Shown one piece after another: positions 23,488-31,770 of a stretch of 42,810 nucleotides of DNA. The stretch comes from Terriglobales bacterium (lineage in GTDB: Bacteria; Acidobacteriota; Terriglobia; Terriglobales; Acidobacteriaceae), in NCBI GenBank assembly GCA_015654835.1, contig JAATGG010000212.1, forward strand, positions 1 to 42,810, read 5' to 3'. The notes beneath the pieces are model-generated. The model did no database searches. It had not been told where the DNA came from and worked only from the letters and a program-made list of their open reading frames with translations. The first letter of the stretch is position 1. Every line of letters starts with the position of its first letter. The translations under genes and the position numbers were made by a program.

Positions 23488-25494
23488 ATGCCAGTTCAAC
23501 CGATTGCCGCCGTTGCCGTTACTGAAGACCTTCACGCCTGGGAAGCGGGTGGAGCCGCCTCCGCCGAAGCCTTGGCAGCCTGGGTAAGCGCCCGGCTCGC
23601 CGCGCATGAAGCTGCTCTCGCCGCACTGCTGGCGATCGATGTGCCGCGCACGCCGGAGAACACGCTGCGGCTTTATGATGCGGCTGTCGAGCAGTTGAGC
23701 CTTGCAGGCTCGCAGGCCGGTGTGCTCAACTCCGTCGCCGCCGACAAGGCGGTCCGCGATCAGGCCCAGGTTGAAGCGCAGCGTGTGTCGATGGCGGGCA
23801 GCGCCCTCAGCTTGAATCGGGGCGTCTACGACGCCCTGGTGGCTGTCGATTTGAACGGATGCAGCGCAACGACGAAGCACTATGTCGAGCGCACACTGCT
23901 CAGCTACCGGCTCGCCGGTGTGGATAAGGACGAGGCCACCCGCAATCATCTGCAAGCGCTGCACGAGAAAGCAACGCGGCTCTCGCTGGAGTTCAGCCGC
24001 AACATCCAGGAAGGCGCAAAGACCCTTGTCGCCACCCAGGCGGAATTGGAAGGGCTGCCCGCCGATTACCTGGCCCGCCATCAGCCCGACGCCGATGGCC
24101 AGATCACCCTCTCCACTGACCAGCCCGACATGCAGCCGGTGATGACCTTCGCCGCCAGCGCCGCCCTGCGCGAGCGCATGTTCCTGGCCTATAACACGCG
24201 CGCCTATCCCGCCAACAAAACTTTGTTGGAACAACTGCTGGCCACGCGCCAGCAGATTGCCAACGTCCTCGGTTTTCGCAGTTGGGCCGACTTGGCCACT
24301 GCCGACCAGATGATGGAATCGGCCGCCAATGTGCGCACCTTCCTGGCCAAGCTCGACCAGGCCAGCCGCGAGGGCGCAGTCCGCGAGCACAAGCTGATTC
24401 TCGACTTCGCGCGGGGACGCCAGCCGGGACTCAAAGACATCGATATCGCCAGCCGTGGTTATTGGTATGAGCAGTTCCGCCGCTCGGCTTTCGACTTCGA
24501 TTCGCAGTCCGTCCGTCCCTACTTCCCTTATGCCAAGGTCGAGGCCGGCGTGCTTGAGACCGCGGCGCGCCTGTTCAAGATCGAGTTTCGCCCTTCTGCC
24601 ACGCATGGCTGGGACCCTGCGGTTTCGGTCTTCGAGGTCTTCGATGGCGGCAAGCTCGCAGGCCGTTTCTATCTCGACATGCATCCGCGCGAAGGCAAGG
24701 ACAAGTGGTTTTCCGCTGCCCCCGTGGTCACCGGGGTACGCGGCCGCTACCTGCCCGAGGCCGCGCTCATCTGCAACTTCCCCGGCGGTGAAGCGGGCGA
24801 TCCGGGCCTCATGCAATACAACGACGTGGTCACTTTTTTCCACGAGTTCGGCCACTTGATGCACGCCATTCTTGGCGGTCACACGGATTGGGCGGGCCTC
24901 TCGGGCTTCGCCACCGAAGGCGACTTCATCGAAGTTCCGTCGCAGATGCTCGAAGAGTTTTTCCGCGACGAAAAGCTGCTGCAGTCGTTCGCCCGGCACT
25001 ATGAGACAGGCAAGGTTCTGCCCTCCGCGATCATCAAGAAGATGAAAGAGGCGGGAGCCTTCGGCCGTGCCGACTGGGTGCGCGCGCAGCTCTACTACAC
25101 CACGCTTTCCCTCGACCTGCACGACCAGAATCCCGCGGGCCTCGATCTCGACGGCACCACCAAGCGGCTTTATCAAAGTCTGCAGCCGTGGACGTGGCTC
25201 GAAGGCAATCGCATGTATGCGAGCTTCGGCCATCTCACCGGCTATTCGTCCAACTACTATACGTACGCCTTCGACAAGGTGATCGCCCTGGACTTTTTCG
25301 GCCAGTTCGATGCCGAGGACCTGCTCGGTTGCGAAGCCGGCAGCCGCTACCGCAAGGCGGTGCTGGAACAGGGCGGGTCGAAGCCGGGACGCCAGATGGT
25401 GCGCGACTTTCTGGGCCGCGACGAGGAATTTGCGGCGTTCAGCAAGTGGCTGAATGAGGAATTTGAAGGGCAGCTTCTAGCTTCCAGCCGCTAG
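23488..25494 (+). CDS. M3 family zinc oligopeptidase
   Basis: 668 residues. The zinc motif HEFGH (His452, Glu453, His456; VVTFFHEFGHLMHAIL) is followed by GDFIEVPSQMLEEF, whose Glu is the third ligand, and by GYSSNYYTYAFDKVIALDFF, the substrate-binding Tyr-rich stretch typical of thimet oligopeptidase and dipeptidyl carboxypeptidase. The protein is mostly alpha-helical, lacks a signal peptide and probably cleaves short peptides in the cytoplasm. The start is uncertain: ATG 23488 is given; GTG 23479 lies just 3 bases after GGAGG (23471-23475) and is a real alternative. It is divergent from aroDE. OpdA/Dcp versus PepF identity cannot be settled by eye, though HEFGHLMH favours the former. Confidence 0.9.
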   Translation: MPVQPIAAVAVTEDLHAWEAGGAASAEALAAWVSARLAAHEAALAALLAIDVPRTPENTLRLYDAAVEQLSLAGSQAGVLNSVAADKAVRDQAQVEAQRVSMAGSALSLNRGVYDALVAVDLNGCSATTKHYVERTLLSYRLAGVDKDEATRNHLQALHEKATRLSLEFSRNIQEGAKTLVATQAELEGLPADYLARHQPDADGQITLSTDQPDMQPVMTFAASAALRERMFLAYNTRAYPANKTLLEQLLATRQQIANVLGFRSWADLATADQMMESAANVRTFLAKLDQASREGAVREHKLILDFARGRQPGLKDIDIASRGYWYEQFRRSAFDFDSQSVRPYFPYAKVEAGVLETAARLFKIEFRPSATHGWDPAVSVFEVFDGGKLAGRFYLDMHPREGKDKWFSAAPVVTGVRGRYLPEAALICNFPGGEAGDPGLMQYNDVVTFFHEFGHLMHAILGGHTDWAGLSGFATEGDFIEVPSQMLEEFFRDEKLLQSFARHYETGKVLPSAIIKKMKEAGAFGRADWVRAQLYYTTLSLDLHDQNPAGLDLDGTTKRLYQSLQPWTWLEGNRMYASFGHLTGYSSNYYTYAFDKVIALDFFGQFDAEDLLGCEAGSRYRKAVLEQGGSKPGRQMVRDFLGRDEEFAAFSKWLNEEFEGQLLASSR

Positions 25495-25525
25495 CCTCGG
25501 GTCTCTAAAATTCGTTCAGCACGGC

Positions 25526-25566
25526 ACCCATCTTCGTCGCGCCTTCGTCTTGCGGCGGAGATGGGT
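25526..25566. terminator. 15-bp stem-loop after the M3 peptidase gene
   Basis: ACCCATCTTCGTCGC (25526-25540) pairs along its full length (two G-T wobbles) with GCGGCGGAGATGGGT (25552-25566) around an 11-base loop. It begins 32 bases after the stop at 25494. The stem is unusually long; a short pyrimidine-rich stretch follows (TCAATCATTCTCCCTC). It could be a terminator or an interspersed palindrome. Confidence 0.6.
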
Positions 25567-25654
25567 TCAATCATTCTCCCTCACACACATACTCTTCCCA
25601 TTGATTCGCTTTTGAAGATGCGTCTGCCGGTGCATCGGCTATGATGATCCCGCG

Positions 25655-26455
25655 ATGGCAAATATGCAGAACTTCAAAGGCAAATGGGCGCTGGTGACCG
25701 GAGCCAGTGCGGGCATTGGCGTAGCGCTGGCGCGTGAGTTGGCGCGGCAGGGAGCCAATCTCGTGCTGACGGCGCGCCGGCGTGAGCGGCTTGAAGGCTT
25801 GGCCGCCGAGCTTGAGGGCCAGGGCACTGAAGTCCGCCTCGTCATCGCCGACCTCAACGATCCTGCCGCGCCGCAGCAGATTTACGATGCTACCCGGGCT
25901 GCCGGCATCTCGGTCGATATCCTCATCAACAATGCCGGCCTAGGGCAGTTCGGCGCGTTCTACGAGAGCCCTGTCGAGCAGGAGATGAGCCAGGTGCGCG
26001 TCAACTGCGAGGCCATGGTGCGCCTGTCGCGGTTGTTTGTTCCCCACATGGTCGAGCGCCGTCTTGGGTGGGTGCTGGTGGTGGCCTCGAATGCCAGCTT
26101 TCAGCCCGTGCCCTACATCTCGACGTATGCGGCGACAAAAGCCTTCGACCGTTTTTTCGCGCTGGGACTCGCCGAGGAAGTTGCGCGCTTCGGCGTCAAG
26201 GTGACGGCACTCTGTCCGGGGCCGACGGAGAGTGAGTTCTTCGATGTGGCGCGTGCCGGCGTGTTCAAGCGGCGGGGCATGCAGTCCGCCGAAGAAGTTG
26301 CCCGGCTGGGGCTCTCTGCACTGGCACGTGGCCGGCGCACCCTTGTGCCGAACTTTAGCGCGCGTTTCACGGCATTCCTGGTGCGCTTTCTGCCGGTCGG
26401 TCTGATTACTTACTTTGTCGAGAAATCCGCTCGCCGCGCTTTGCCTTCCGCTTGA
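25655..26455 (+). CDS. Short-chain dehydrogenase/reductase
   Basis: 266 residues. A classical SDR: cofactor motif TGASAGIGVALA near residue 15, LTARRRERLE after beta 2 (Arg residues favour NADP(H)), INNAGLGQFG near 92, the active-site Ser in VVASNASFQP, YAATKAF (Tyr and Lys of YxxxK) and CPGPTESEFF. The substrate is unknown. It resembles the DltE/YqjQ-like group acting on lipidic or small carbonyl substrates, but that is a loose impression. Two near starts exist, ATG 25655 and ATG 25664. The downstream DUF1080 gene starts 56 bases after the stop on the same strand and may be co-transcribed. Confidence 0.92.
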   Translation: MANMQNFKGKWALVTGASAGIGVALARELARQGANLVLTARRRERLEGLAAELEGQGTEVRLVIADLNDPAAPQQIYDATRAAGISVDILINNAGLGQFGAFYESPVEQEMSQVRVNCEAMVRLSRLFVPHMVERRLGWVLVVASNASFQPVPYISTYAATKAFDRFFALGLAEEVARFGVKVTALCPGPTESEFFDVARAGVFKRRGMQSAEEVARLGLSALARGRRTLVPNFSARFTAFLVRFLPVGLITYFVEKSARRALPSA

Positions 26456-26511
26456 GCCGGCTTGCGCAGCAATGGGCTGAGGACGAGAATGGCGTGGAAA
26501 GGATTTCATTC

Positions 26512-27270
26512 ATGAAAATGCGTTTCAAGTTCAATCGGGTGAGCGGGTTCGTTTTGGCAGGTGCGCTGTGCACGGCGGCGGGTTGGAGCCAGGCTAAAGA
26601 CATCCCCAAGCATGGGCCGGCAGTCGTTCTGTTTGATGGCAAAGACCTGAGTCAGTTCGACACGTTCATTCCCAGCACCGGGTTGAATTCTGACCCCAAC
26701 CATATCTTTACGGTCGAACAGGGCGTCGTGCATGTTTCCGGCAAGGAGATGGGCTACTTCATCACCAGGCAGGAGTACAAAAACTACTATCTGCGTGCCG
26801 AGTTCAAGTGGGGCGAGGGCACGTTTGCCCCGCGCGAAGGGCAGGCGCGCGACAGTGGCATTCTCTATAACATTCAAGGACCCAATAAAGTGTGGCCGCG
26901 CTCGGTGGAGTTCCAGATTAACGAGGGCTGCACTGGCGACTTCTGGATGACCGATGGTGCCGCGCTCACCGGCAAAGACGGCGTCCGCGTCACCGGGCCG
27001 GATGGAAAAGCGCAGCGGATCGACCGTTTCAATAAAGGCGTCTGGAAGAATGTAGTCGGTTATCGCGATCCGACCAACGAAGTCGAGAAGCCGCGCGGCG
27101 AGTGGAACGTGGTCGAACTGGTGAACCGCGACGGCCACGTATGGCAATATGTGAACGGTAAACTGGCCAATGAAGGCACAGACGCTTTTCCATCGAGCGG
27201 CAAGATTCTCTTCCAATCGGAAGGGGCGGAATTGTATTTCCGTGATATCAAGCTGTATCCGCTGCTATAA
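26512..27270 (+). CDS. Secreted DUF1080 (3-keto-disaccharide hydrolase fold) protein
   Basis: 252 residues with a signal peptide (about 1-27, ending GWSQA). The domain begins with VVLFDGKDLSQFD and contains EFKWGEGTF, RDSGILYNIQGP, WPRSVEFQINEG, EWNVVELVNRDGHVWQYVNG and ILFQSEGAELYFRDIKLYPL, the signature order of DUF1080, a concanavalin-like sandwich. Some members cleave 3-keto-glycosides; most are uncharacterised. AAGGA (26499-26503) lies 8 bases before ATG 26512, and the signal peptide supports it over a start 20 codons upstream. Acidobacteriota carry many copies, commonly tied to polysaccharide use. The FG-GAP gene follows on the same strand. Confidence 0.9.
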   Translation: MKMRFKFNRVSGFVLAGALCTAAGWSQAKDIPKHGPAVVLFDGKDLSQFDTFIPSTGLNSDPNHIFTVEQGVVHVSGKEMGYFITRQEYKNYYLRAEFKWGEGTFAPREGQARDSGILYNIQGPNKVWPRSVEFQINEGCTGDFWMTDGAALTGKDGVRVTGPDGKAQRIDRFNKGVWKNVVGYRDPTNEVEKPRGEWNVVELVNRDGHVWQYVNGKLANEGTDAFPSSGKILFQSEGAELYFRDIKLYPLL

Positions 27271-27374
27271 GCAGGAGCCTGATGACAGTGGCGTTTCCAG
27301 GGTCGCGCAAGAGGGGGCGCGCAAGACTGCCCCCTTCCCTGAGAACCTGTCCGGAAACCATTGAGCTTTGAAAG

Positions 27375-27430
27375 GTACGGGCTTTGGCCCGTACATAAAA
27401 GCAATAAAAAACCAACGGGGCTTTAGCCCC
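27375..27430. repeat. Two adjacent short palindromes (GTACGGGC and GGGGC types)
   Basis: GTACGGGC (27375-27382) with GCCCGTAC (27387-27394), loop TTTG; then GGGGC (27417-27421) with GCCCC (27426-27430), loop TTTA. The spacer is A-rich (ATAAAAGCAATAAAAAACC). Paired hairpins with a GGGCTTTAGCCC-like core look like REP-type interspersed elements; here they fill the space between the DUF1080 and FG-GAP genes. Confidence 0.6.
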
Positions 27431-27542
27431 TGATGAAATTTTTCGAGGATTTCGATCCAAAAAATTGTCCCTTGGCCGAGCCCTGTTCAGTCTTTCCATA
27501 CACCGAACAGAGTTTCTGGACAGATTCTGAGAGGTAGTTGGA

Positions 27543-28829
27543 ATGAAGATCATCCTGCGGGCAGGCCTGCTGCTCGTTGTTGCCGCATCCACGCTTTCTG
27601 TCGTGTCGCAAACCGAACGCAAAACCACTGCGGGACCGGGGCCCGGCGGCATTCCCCAGGCCACATTTTTTGCGCACCGGCTAGGCACGGACCATGCGGA
27701 AGGTGTCACCACCCTCGACATGAACGGCGATGGCCGCCCCGATATTCTCAGCGGTGCATATTGGTATGAGAATCCCGGCGCGCAAGGTGGCGAGTGGAAA
27801 CGCCACCAATACCGGGAGGCGGGCACACTGGGTGAGTTTGTCTCCGACTGCGGCGAGTGGACGGTGGATGTGAACCACGATGGCGCGCCCGACGTGGTGA
27901 CGGCCGGCTGGATGCTCAATGGCGTGTTCTGGTACGAGAATCCCAAAAAGCTGGGCGTCGAGTGGAAGCGCCACCTGATTACCGACAGCTATGACACCGA
28001 AGGCGGCTGGATGGCGGACATCAACGGCGATGGCACGCCCGACCTGGTCTTCGCGCACTACAACCACTCAGGCGTACTGTGGATCGATTTCTCCGGTCCC
28101 GAGCCAAAGGTGCATCACGCGGGCGCGCGTGAGAACGACGGGCACGGCACCGGCGTGGCCGATATCGATGGCGACGGCAAGGCCGACATTCTTACGCCCA
28201 ATGGCTGGTTGCGTCAGATCGATGCCAATACCGACAAGTGGGAGTGGCATCCCGACTGGAAGATGGACGACGCGGGTTTCCCGATCATCGGCTACGACGT
28301 GAACAGCGACGGCAAAACCGACATCATTTATGGCCAGGGGCACAGCTACGGGCTTTATTGGCTTGAGCAGCAGGGCGATGGCTTGAGCCGTCACTGGATC
28401 AGGCACACCATCGACGAGTCGTTCTCTCAGGTTCATGCGCTCAAGATGGCGGATATCGATGGGGACGGCGAACTGGAGCTGCTGGCCGGCAAGCGCTATC
28501 GCGGCCACTCCGGCAACGATCCCGGCTCCTACGATCCTTTGGCCGTCTACTACTACAAGATTGACCGGAAGATAGGCGGGTTCCTGCGCTACCCGGTTTC
28601 GGTCAATGGCACCGGGGCGGCCGGCACCCAGTTTGTCACGGAAGATATGGATGGCGATGGCGACTTGGACATTGTGACGGCGGGAAAGACCGGCGTGCAC
28701 TTCTTCGAGAATCTGAAGATCGACCATGTCGCCAAGGAACAGCGCGAAAAAGAGATTCTGCTCGACAAGAACTGGCCGTTCCCGGGGGAAGGGCCGGTGG
28801 TCAGGCAGGAAGAAGAGCCCAGGAAATAA
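27543..28829 (+). CDS. Secreted FG-GAP/VCBS repeat protein, likely seven-bladed propeller
   Basis: 428 residues with a signal peptide (about 1-23). Seven calcium-binding-type motifs are visible: DMNGDGRPD, DVNHDGAPD, DINGDGTPD, DIDGDGKAD, DVNSDGKTD, DIDGDGELE and DMDGDGDLD, spaced about 45-60 residues apart. This matches a seven-bladed integrin-like propeller in which each blade binds one Ca2+. Conserved W-Y-E-N-P segments (YWYENPGAQ, FWYENPKK) lie between. Such proteins are often found near sugar-binding or DUF1080 genes; enzymatic activity is not shown. The ATG at 27543 begins the signal peptide. The gene follows the SDR and DUF1080 genes on the same strand. Confidence 0.85.
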   Translation: MKIILRAGLLLVVAASTLSVVSQTERKTTAGPGPGGIPQATFFAHRLGTDHAEGVTTLDMNGDGRPDILSGAYWYENPGAQGGEWKRHQYREAGTLGEFVSDCGEWTVDVNHDGAPDVVTAGWMLNGVFWYENPKKLGVEWKRHLITDSYDTEGGWMADINGDGTPDLVFAHYNHSGVLWIDFSGPEPKVHHAGARENDGHGTGVADIDGDGKADILTPNGWLRQIDANTDKWEWHPDWKMDDAGFPIIGYDVNSDGKTDIIYGQGHSYGLYWLEQQGDGLSRHWIRHTIDESFSQVHALKMADIDGDGELELLAGKRYRGHSGNDPGSYDPLAVYYYKIDRKIGGFLRYPVSVNGTGAAGTQFVTEDMDGDGDLDIVTAGKTGVHFFENLKIDHVAKEQREKEILLDKNWPFPGEGPVVRQEEEPRK

Positions 28830-29170
28830 CAGGCGGGCCAAGCCTGTATTTTCAGTGATTTGACGCCTGGCCGAAGGGGCGGCCGTGAGAGCAGTAGCTC
28901 TAAAAATTATTCTTCTCCACTTTTTTCATAGGAGAGCAACCTTTTCCAAGGCGGAGCATCTGATTAAGTAACGAGTAGAGGCTTCCCCGAATTTTACCCT
29001 TCCTTGAAAGGTGTCTACCTCTTTAGATGATCCTTGTAAAGGGATTATCTCTTCCTTTTCCCCCCATCTGGACCCCCTCCTTTAAATGCCTCTCAAGCGG
29101 GCCTGCCGGAAGGCAGGCCCATTCGCTTTCTGGGTGTAACCTGAGAGTGCTCCCCGAATAGAATGAGTTT
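28830..29170. other. Intergenic region with small hairpins, lower GC than surroundings
   Basis: 341 bases without a gene. GGCCG/CGGCC (28869-28873 with 28880-28884) and AGAGC/GCTCT (28888-28892 with 28897-28901, followed by TAAAAATTATTCTT) could end the FG-GAP transcript. The stretch 28900-29080 is visibly richer in A and T than the genes around it. No ORF with a ribosome binding site was found. Confidence 0.5.
29099..29120. terminator. Perfect 9-bp GC hairpin before the yfiH-like gene
   Basis: GGGCCTGCC (29099-29107) pairs with GGCAGGCCC (29112-29120) around a GGAA tetraloop (a GNRA fold). It is 51 bases before the GTG start at 29171. It may be a terminator for upstream transcription or part of the 5' leader. 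Confidence 0.5.
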
Positions 29171-30079
29171 GTGACCCCCCTACCCCCCCCTCCCCCCCTC
29201 CGAATAGCGACAAACGGTGTCGAATGGCTTTCCATTTCCTCTTGGGAAAAAATGGCATGGTTGTGGCATGGGTTCAGTGCCCGTCGCGGTGGAGTCAGCC
29301 GCGCCTACTGTGCCGAGAATGCTCCTGGCGAATTGAACCTAGGGTTTACGCCCGACGATAGCCGGGAGAATGTACTGCGCAATCGGGAACTGCTGGTCGA
29401 AGCGGTCACGGGGAGCGCTGCGACACCGCTGATCACCATTCGCCAGATCCATTCGAGTGTCCTGGTTCTGGCAGGGCAAGAGGATTCCAGCCGGGAGAAA
29501 CCCTGCAAGGGAGATGGCCTGATGACCGACCAGCCGGGTCTGCTGCTGGGCGTGCAGACTGCCGACTGCATTCCGGTACTGGTGGCCGACCGCAAGCGCC
29601 ACGCGGTGGCGGCGTTTCACGCGGGATGGCGAGGGACGGTCAAACGCATTGTCGAGGCCGGCGTAGGACGGATGCGCCTGGAGTTCGGATCTCAGCCCGA
29701 AGACCTGGTGGCAGCCATCGGGCCCGGGGTGGGGGCCTGCTGCTATGCCGTCGGCGAAGAGGTATTCTCCGCCTTCGAGTCGCAGTTTACCTACGGGACA
29801 GAGCTGTTCCGCGAGGTAAACGATACGGAGCCGGCGCGAGAGAAGTACCCGATGTCGTTTATGAATCAGCATGCGCCCGGACATGCGCCGACAGCCCCCA
29901 GCCTGCATCTGGATCTGGTGGAAGCCAACCGGCGCCAGTTGCTTGCCGCAGGACTCCACCCTGACGCAATCAGTCTTTCAGGCGGCTGCACGAACTGCCA
30001 GCAGACACTCTTTTTCTCGCATCGCGCCTCGCATGGCCACGCGGGACGCATGATGAGCGTGGTCGGGATCGCAGAATAG
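29171..30079 (+). CDS. YfiH/PgeF family multicopper-type oxidase / purine nucleoside phosphorylase
   Basis: 302 residues. Family marks are HGFSARRGGVS, LNLGFTPDDSRENVLRNR, VQTADCIPVLVAD, AFHAGWRGTVKRI, AIGPGVGACCYAVGEEV, CTNCQQTLFFSHRAS and HAGRMMSVVGI, which supply the His/Cys metal ligands. Members have been described as laccase-like, as adenosine deaminase/phosphorylase (FAMIN-like) and as a peptidoglycan editing factor. The start is debatable. GTG 29171 runs through three C tracts coding a Pro stretch and keeps the normal segment before HGFS (WEKMAWLWHGFS); ATG 29252 leaves only seven residues before HGFS. The first is favoured but lacks a good Shine-Dalgarno. Confidence 0.85.
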   Translation: MTPLPPPPPLRIATNGVEWLSISSWEKMAWLWHGFSARRGGVSRAYCAENAPGELNLGFTPDDSRENVLRNRELLVEAVTGSAATPLITIRQIHSSVLVLAGQEDSSREKPCKGDGLMTDQPGLLLGVQTADCIPVLVADRKRHAVAAFHAGWRGTVKRIVEAGVGRMRLEFGSQPEDLVAAIGPGVGACCYAVGEEVFSAFESQFTYGTELFREVNDTEPAREKYPMSFMNQHAPGHAPTAPSLHLDLVEANRRQLLAAGLHPDAISLSGGCTNCQQTLFFSHRASHGHAGRMMSVVGIAE

Positions 30080-30104
30080 ATGTGCCGGGGGCCACACCGA
30101 GAGG

Positions 30105-30205
30105 AGCAGTTTCAGGAACACTGAGAGAGCCAAGCTCGCTGCCAGATGATCATTTTTGCCCGTCAAGCAACTCGCTTTTTCTCTGGGGGAGGGCCTGAAA
30201 CTGCT
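30105..30205. repeat. Exact 12-base inverted repeat enclosing 77 bases
   Basis: AGCAGTTTCAGG (30105-30116) and CCTGAAACTGCT (30194-30205) are exact reverse complements. They lie between the convergent stops of the yfiH-like gene (30079) and the HU gene (30261). The enclosed 77 bases include short T-runs (ATTTTT, CTTTTT) suited to termination on either strand. It could be a shared terminator or a small mobile remnant. Confidence 0.5.
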
Positions 30206-30260
30206 AGGAACGATCCGAGATACGATTGAGCCCTTGCGCCGGAGGAAGCCGGTGCTGTGC

Positions 30261-30575
30261 TTAGGAGGCGCTGGTGGCCTCCTTGGAGCTACCGGCCTCG
30301 CCGGGATTGACCAGGTCGCGAAGTTCCTTCGATGGTTTGAAGTAGGGTACGCGTTTGGCGGGAACCTCGACGCGGTCCCCGGTTTTGGGATTGCGCCCGA
30401 TGCGAGGATTGCGCTGGCGGATCCGGAATGAACCGAAGCCGCGAATCTCAATCTTGTCTCCACCTTGCAGGGCCGCAATCACGGAATCAAAGATGGTCTC
30501 GACGATGACCTCGCCATCGCGGCGAGTCAGGTCGCCCAGGCGGGTCACTTTTTCCACCAGGTCTGCCTTGGTCAT
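30261..30575 (-). CDS. HU/IHF family DNA-bending protein
   Basis: 104 residues. The family pattern is complete: MTKADLVEKV at the N-terminus, IFDSVIAALQGGDKIEIRGFGSFRIRQR, then the DNA-binding arm NPRIGRNPKTGDRVEVPAKRVPYFKPSKELRDLVN. The N-P-R-T/I-G-R-N-P and P-x-F-K-P-S blocks are shared by HU and IHF. The K-x-V-P-Y/F-K-P end and the arm sequence resemble IHF-beta as much as HU, so the subtype is open. A Gly/Ala/Ser tail of about 12 residues follows. GGAGG lies 10 bases before the ATG. It is a nucleoid protein and could affect many promoters. It is divergent from the GT2 gene. Confidence 0.95.
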   Translation of the reverse strand: MTKADLVEKVTRLGDLTRRDGEVIVETIFDSVIAALQGGDKIEIRGFGSFRIRQRNPRIGRNPKTGDRVEVPAKRVPYFKPSKELRDLVNPGEAGSSKEATSAS

Positions 30576-30789
30576 GTCCTAAAGGCCTCCGCTCACAGCA
30601 TAACCGGATTCCGCTCTGAAAATCTCAAAAAAGAGTGACGGTTATGAGAATTGAGCCTTTGTACATCAGTGAGTTGGCGGAAAATTCTCCTCGGCGGGCC
30701 GTGAACGGGCCATGCAGCCCCCAGAGCATATATGATGTCCAGAGTCTCTCCCATAAGACCGGCCGCGAGGCCGGTGCGGTGATTTTGCT

Positions 30790-31560
30790 GTGACGGAATA
30801 TCCCACATATAGCATCGTGATCCCGGCCTACAACGAGAGCGCTCGTATTCCTGCGACGCTTGAGGCGGTAGTGTCCTGCATCCGGGCTCACAAGTGGCGT
30901 GCGGAGGTGATCGTTGTCAACGACGGCTCCCGCGATTCCACGGCGAAGCTGGTGCGGGCCTTTGCCGAACATGCGCCCGAGGTTCGGTTGATCGAGAATC
31001 CCGGCAACCGCGGCAAAGGGTATAGCGTGCGCTCCGGGCTGCTGCAGGCCCAGGGCGAAATCGTGATGTTCACCGATTCCGACCTCTCGGCGCCAATGGA
31101 AGAGGCCGAGAGACTTTTTGCCGCCATTGCGGCTGGCGCAGACATTGCCATTGGTTCCCGCTGGCTTGAGAGCAGCCGTCAGACTCATCGCCAGCCGTTC
31201 TACCGGCAGTTTCTAGGACGTTGTTTCAATGCCGTTACCCGGATGGTCATGGGGCTCCGCTTTGTCGATACGCAATGTGGGTTCAAAGCGTTTACACGAG
31301 CCGCGGCACAAACCATTTTTCAGCTTCAGACCATCGAGCGCTGGGGATTCGACCCGGAAATTCTCTTCATTGCCGTCAAGCGCGGCTACCGCGTGGTGGA
31401 GGTGCCGGTGAGCTGGGCTCATGACGCACGTTCGCGGCTGAGCTATGTGAAAGACGGGATGAAGATGATCGAGGAACTCGCCATCATTCGCTGGAACGCC
31501 CTGCTGGGCCGCTACGATAAGCGTATCCAGACGATATTGCGTGCCGGGGAAACGAAATAG
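30790..31560 (+). CDS. Family 2 glycosyltransferase, dolichyl-phosphate-glucosyltransferase-like
   Basis: 256 residues, cytoplasmic or membrane-associated. GT-A marks are YSIVIPAYNESARIPATLE, VIVVNDGSRDST, GNRGKGYSVRSG, VMFTDSDLSAPMEE (the metal-binding D-x-D), SRWLESSR and FVDTQCGFKAF with RWGFDPEILFIA. The G-K-G-Y-S-V-R-x-G and T-D-S-D-L-S-x-P blocks are characteristic of ALG5/DPM-like enzymes that charge a polyprenyl phosphate with a sugar. The start is GTG 30790. No C-terminal membrane helices are present. The tiny ORF at 31604 follows in the same direction after 43 bases. Confidence 0.92.
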   Translation: MTEYPTYSIVIPAYNESARIPATLEAVVSCIRAHKWRAEVIVVNDGSRDSTAKLVRAFAEHAPEVRLIENPGNRGKGYSVRSGLLQAQGEIVMFTDSDLSAPMEEAERLFAAIAAGADIAIGSRWLESSRQTHRQPFYRQFLGRCFNAVTRMVMGLRFVDTQCGFKAFTRAAAQTIFQLQTIERWGFDPEILFIAVKRGYRVVEVPVSWAHDARSRLSYVKDGMKMIEELAIIRWNALLGRYDKRIQTILRAGETK

Positions 31561-31603
31561 GCCGCGAGTCGGTCCGTTGGTTCAGGAATTTGAGAGGAGG
31601 GCT

Positions 31604-31696
31604 ATGCGTCACTCCGAAATGGTTCGTATTGCCGCCGGCGCTGCCTTCTTCCTGCTGATCGCCCTGCTCATGTGGCGTCGTACACGGCGCGGTTGA
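31604..31696 (+). CDS. Small single-helix membrane protein, 30 residues
   Basis: ATG 31604 to TGA 31694-31696, 30 residues. It begins MRHSEMVRI, then has an uninterrupted hydrophobic stretch of about 14 residues (AAGAAFFLLIALLMW, residues 10-24) and ends in a strongly basic RRTRRG. AGGAGG (31595-31600), the best possible Shine-Dalgarno, lies 3 bases before the ATG. The design (short polar N-terminus, one helix, Arg-rich end) is that of a small inner-membrane protein with its C-terminus in the cytoplasm. It is downstream of the GT2 gene and may be translated from the same transcript. No family was recognised and the function is unknown. Confidence 0.55.
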   Translation: MRHSEMVRIAAGAAFFLLIALLMWRRTRRG

Positions 31697-31770
31697 CGAT
31701 AGGCTGGGACCGTTACCAGCCGGATTTTCTCGCACGGCTGCGGCCTGAACTCTTTCTGAACACGCTTGCG

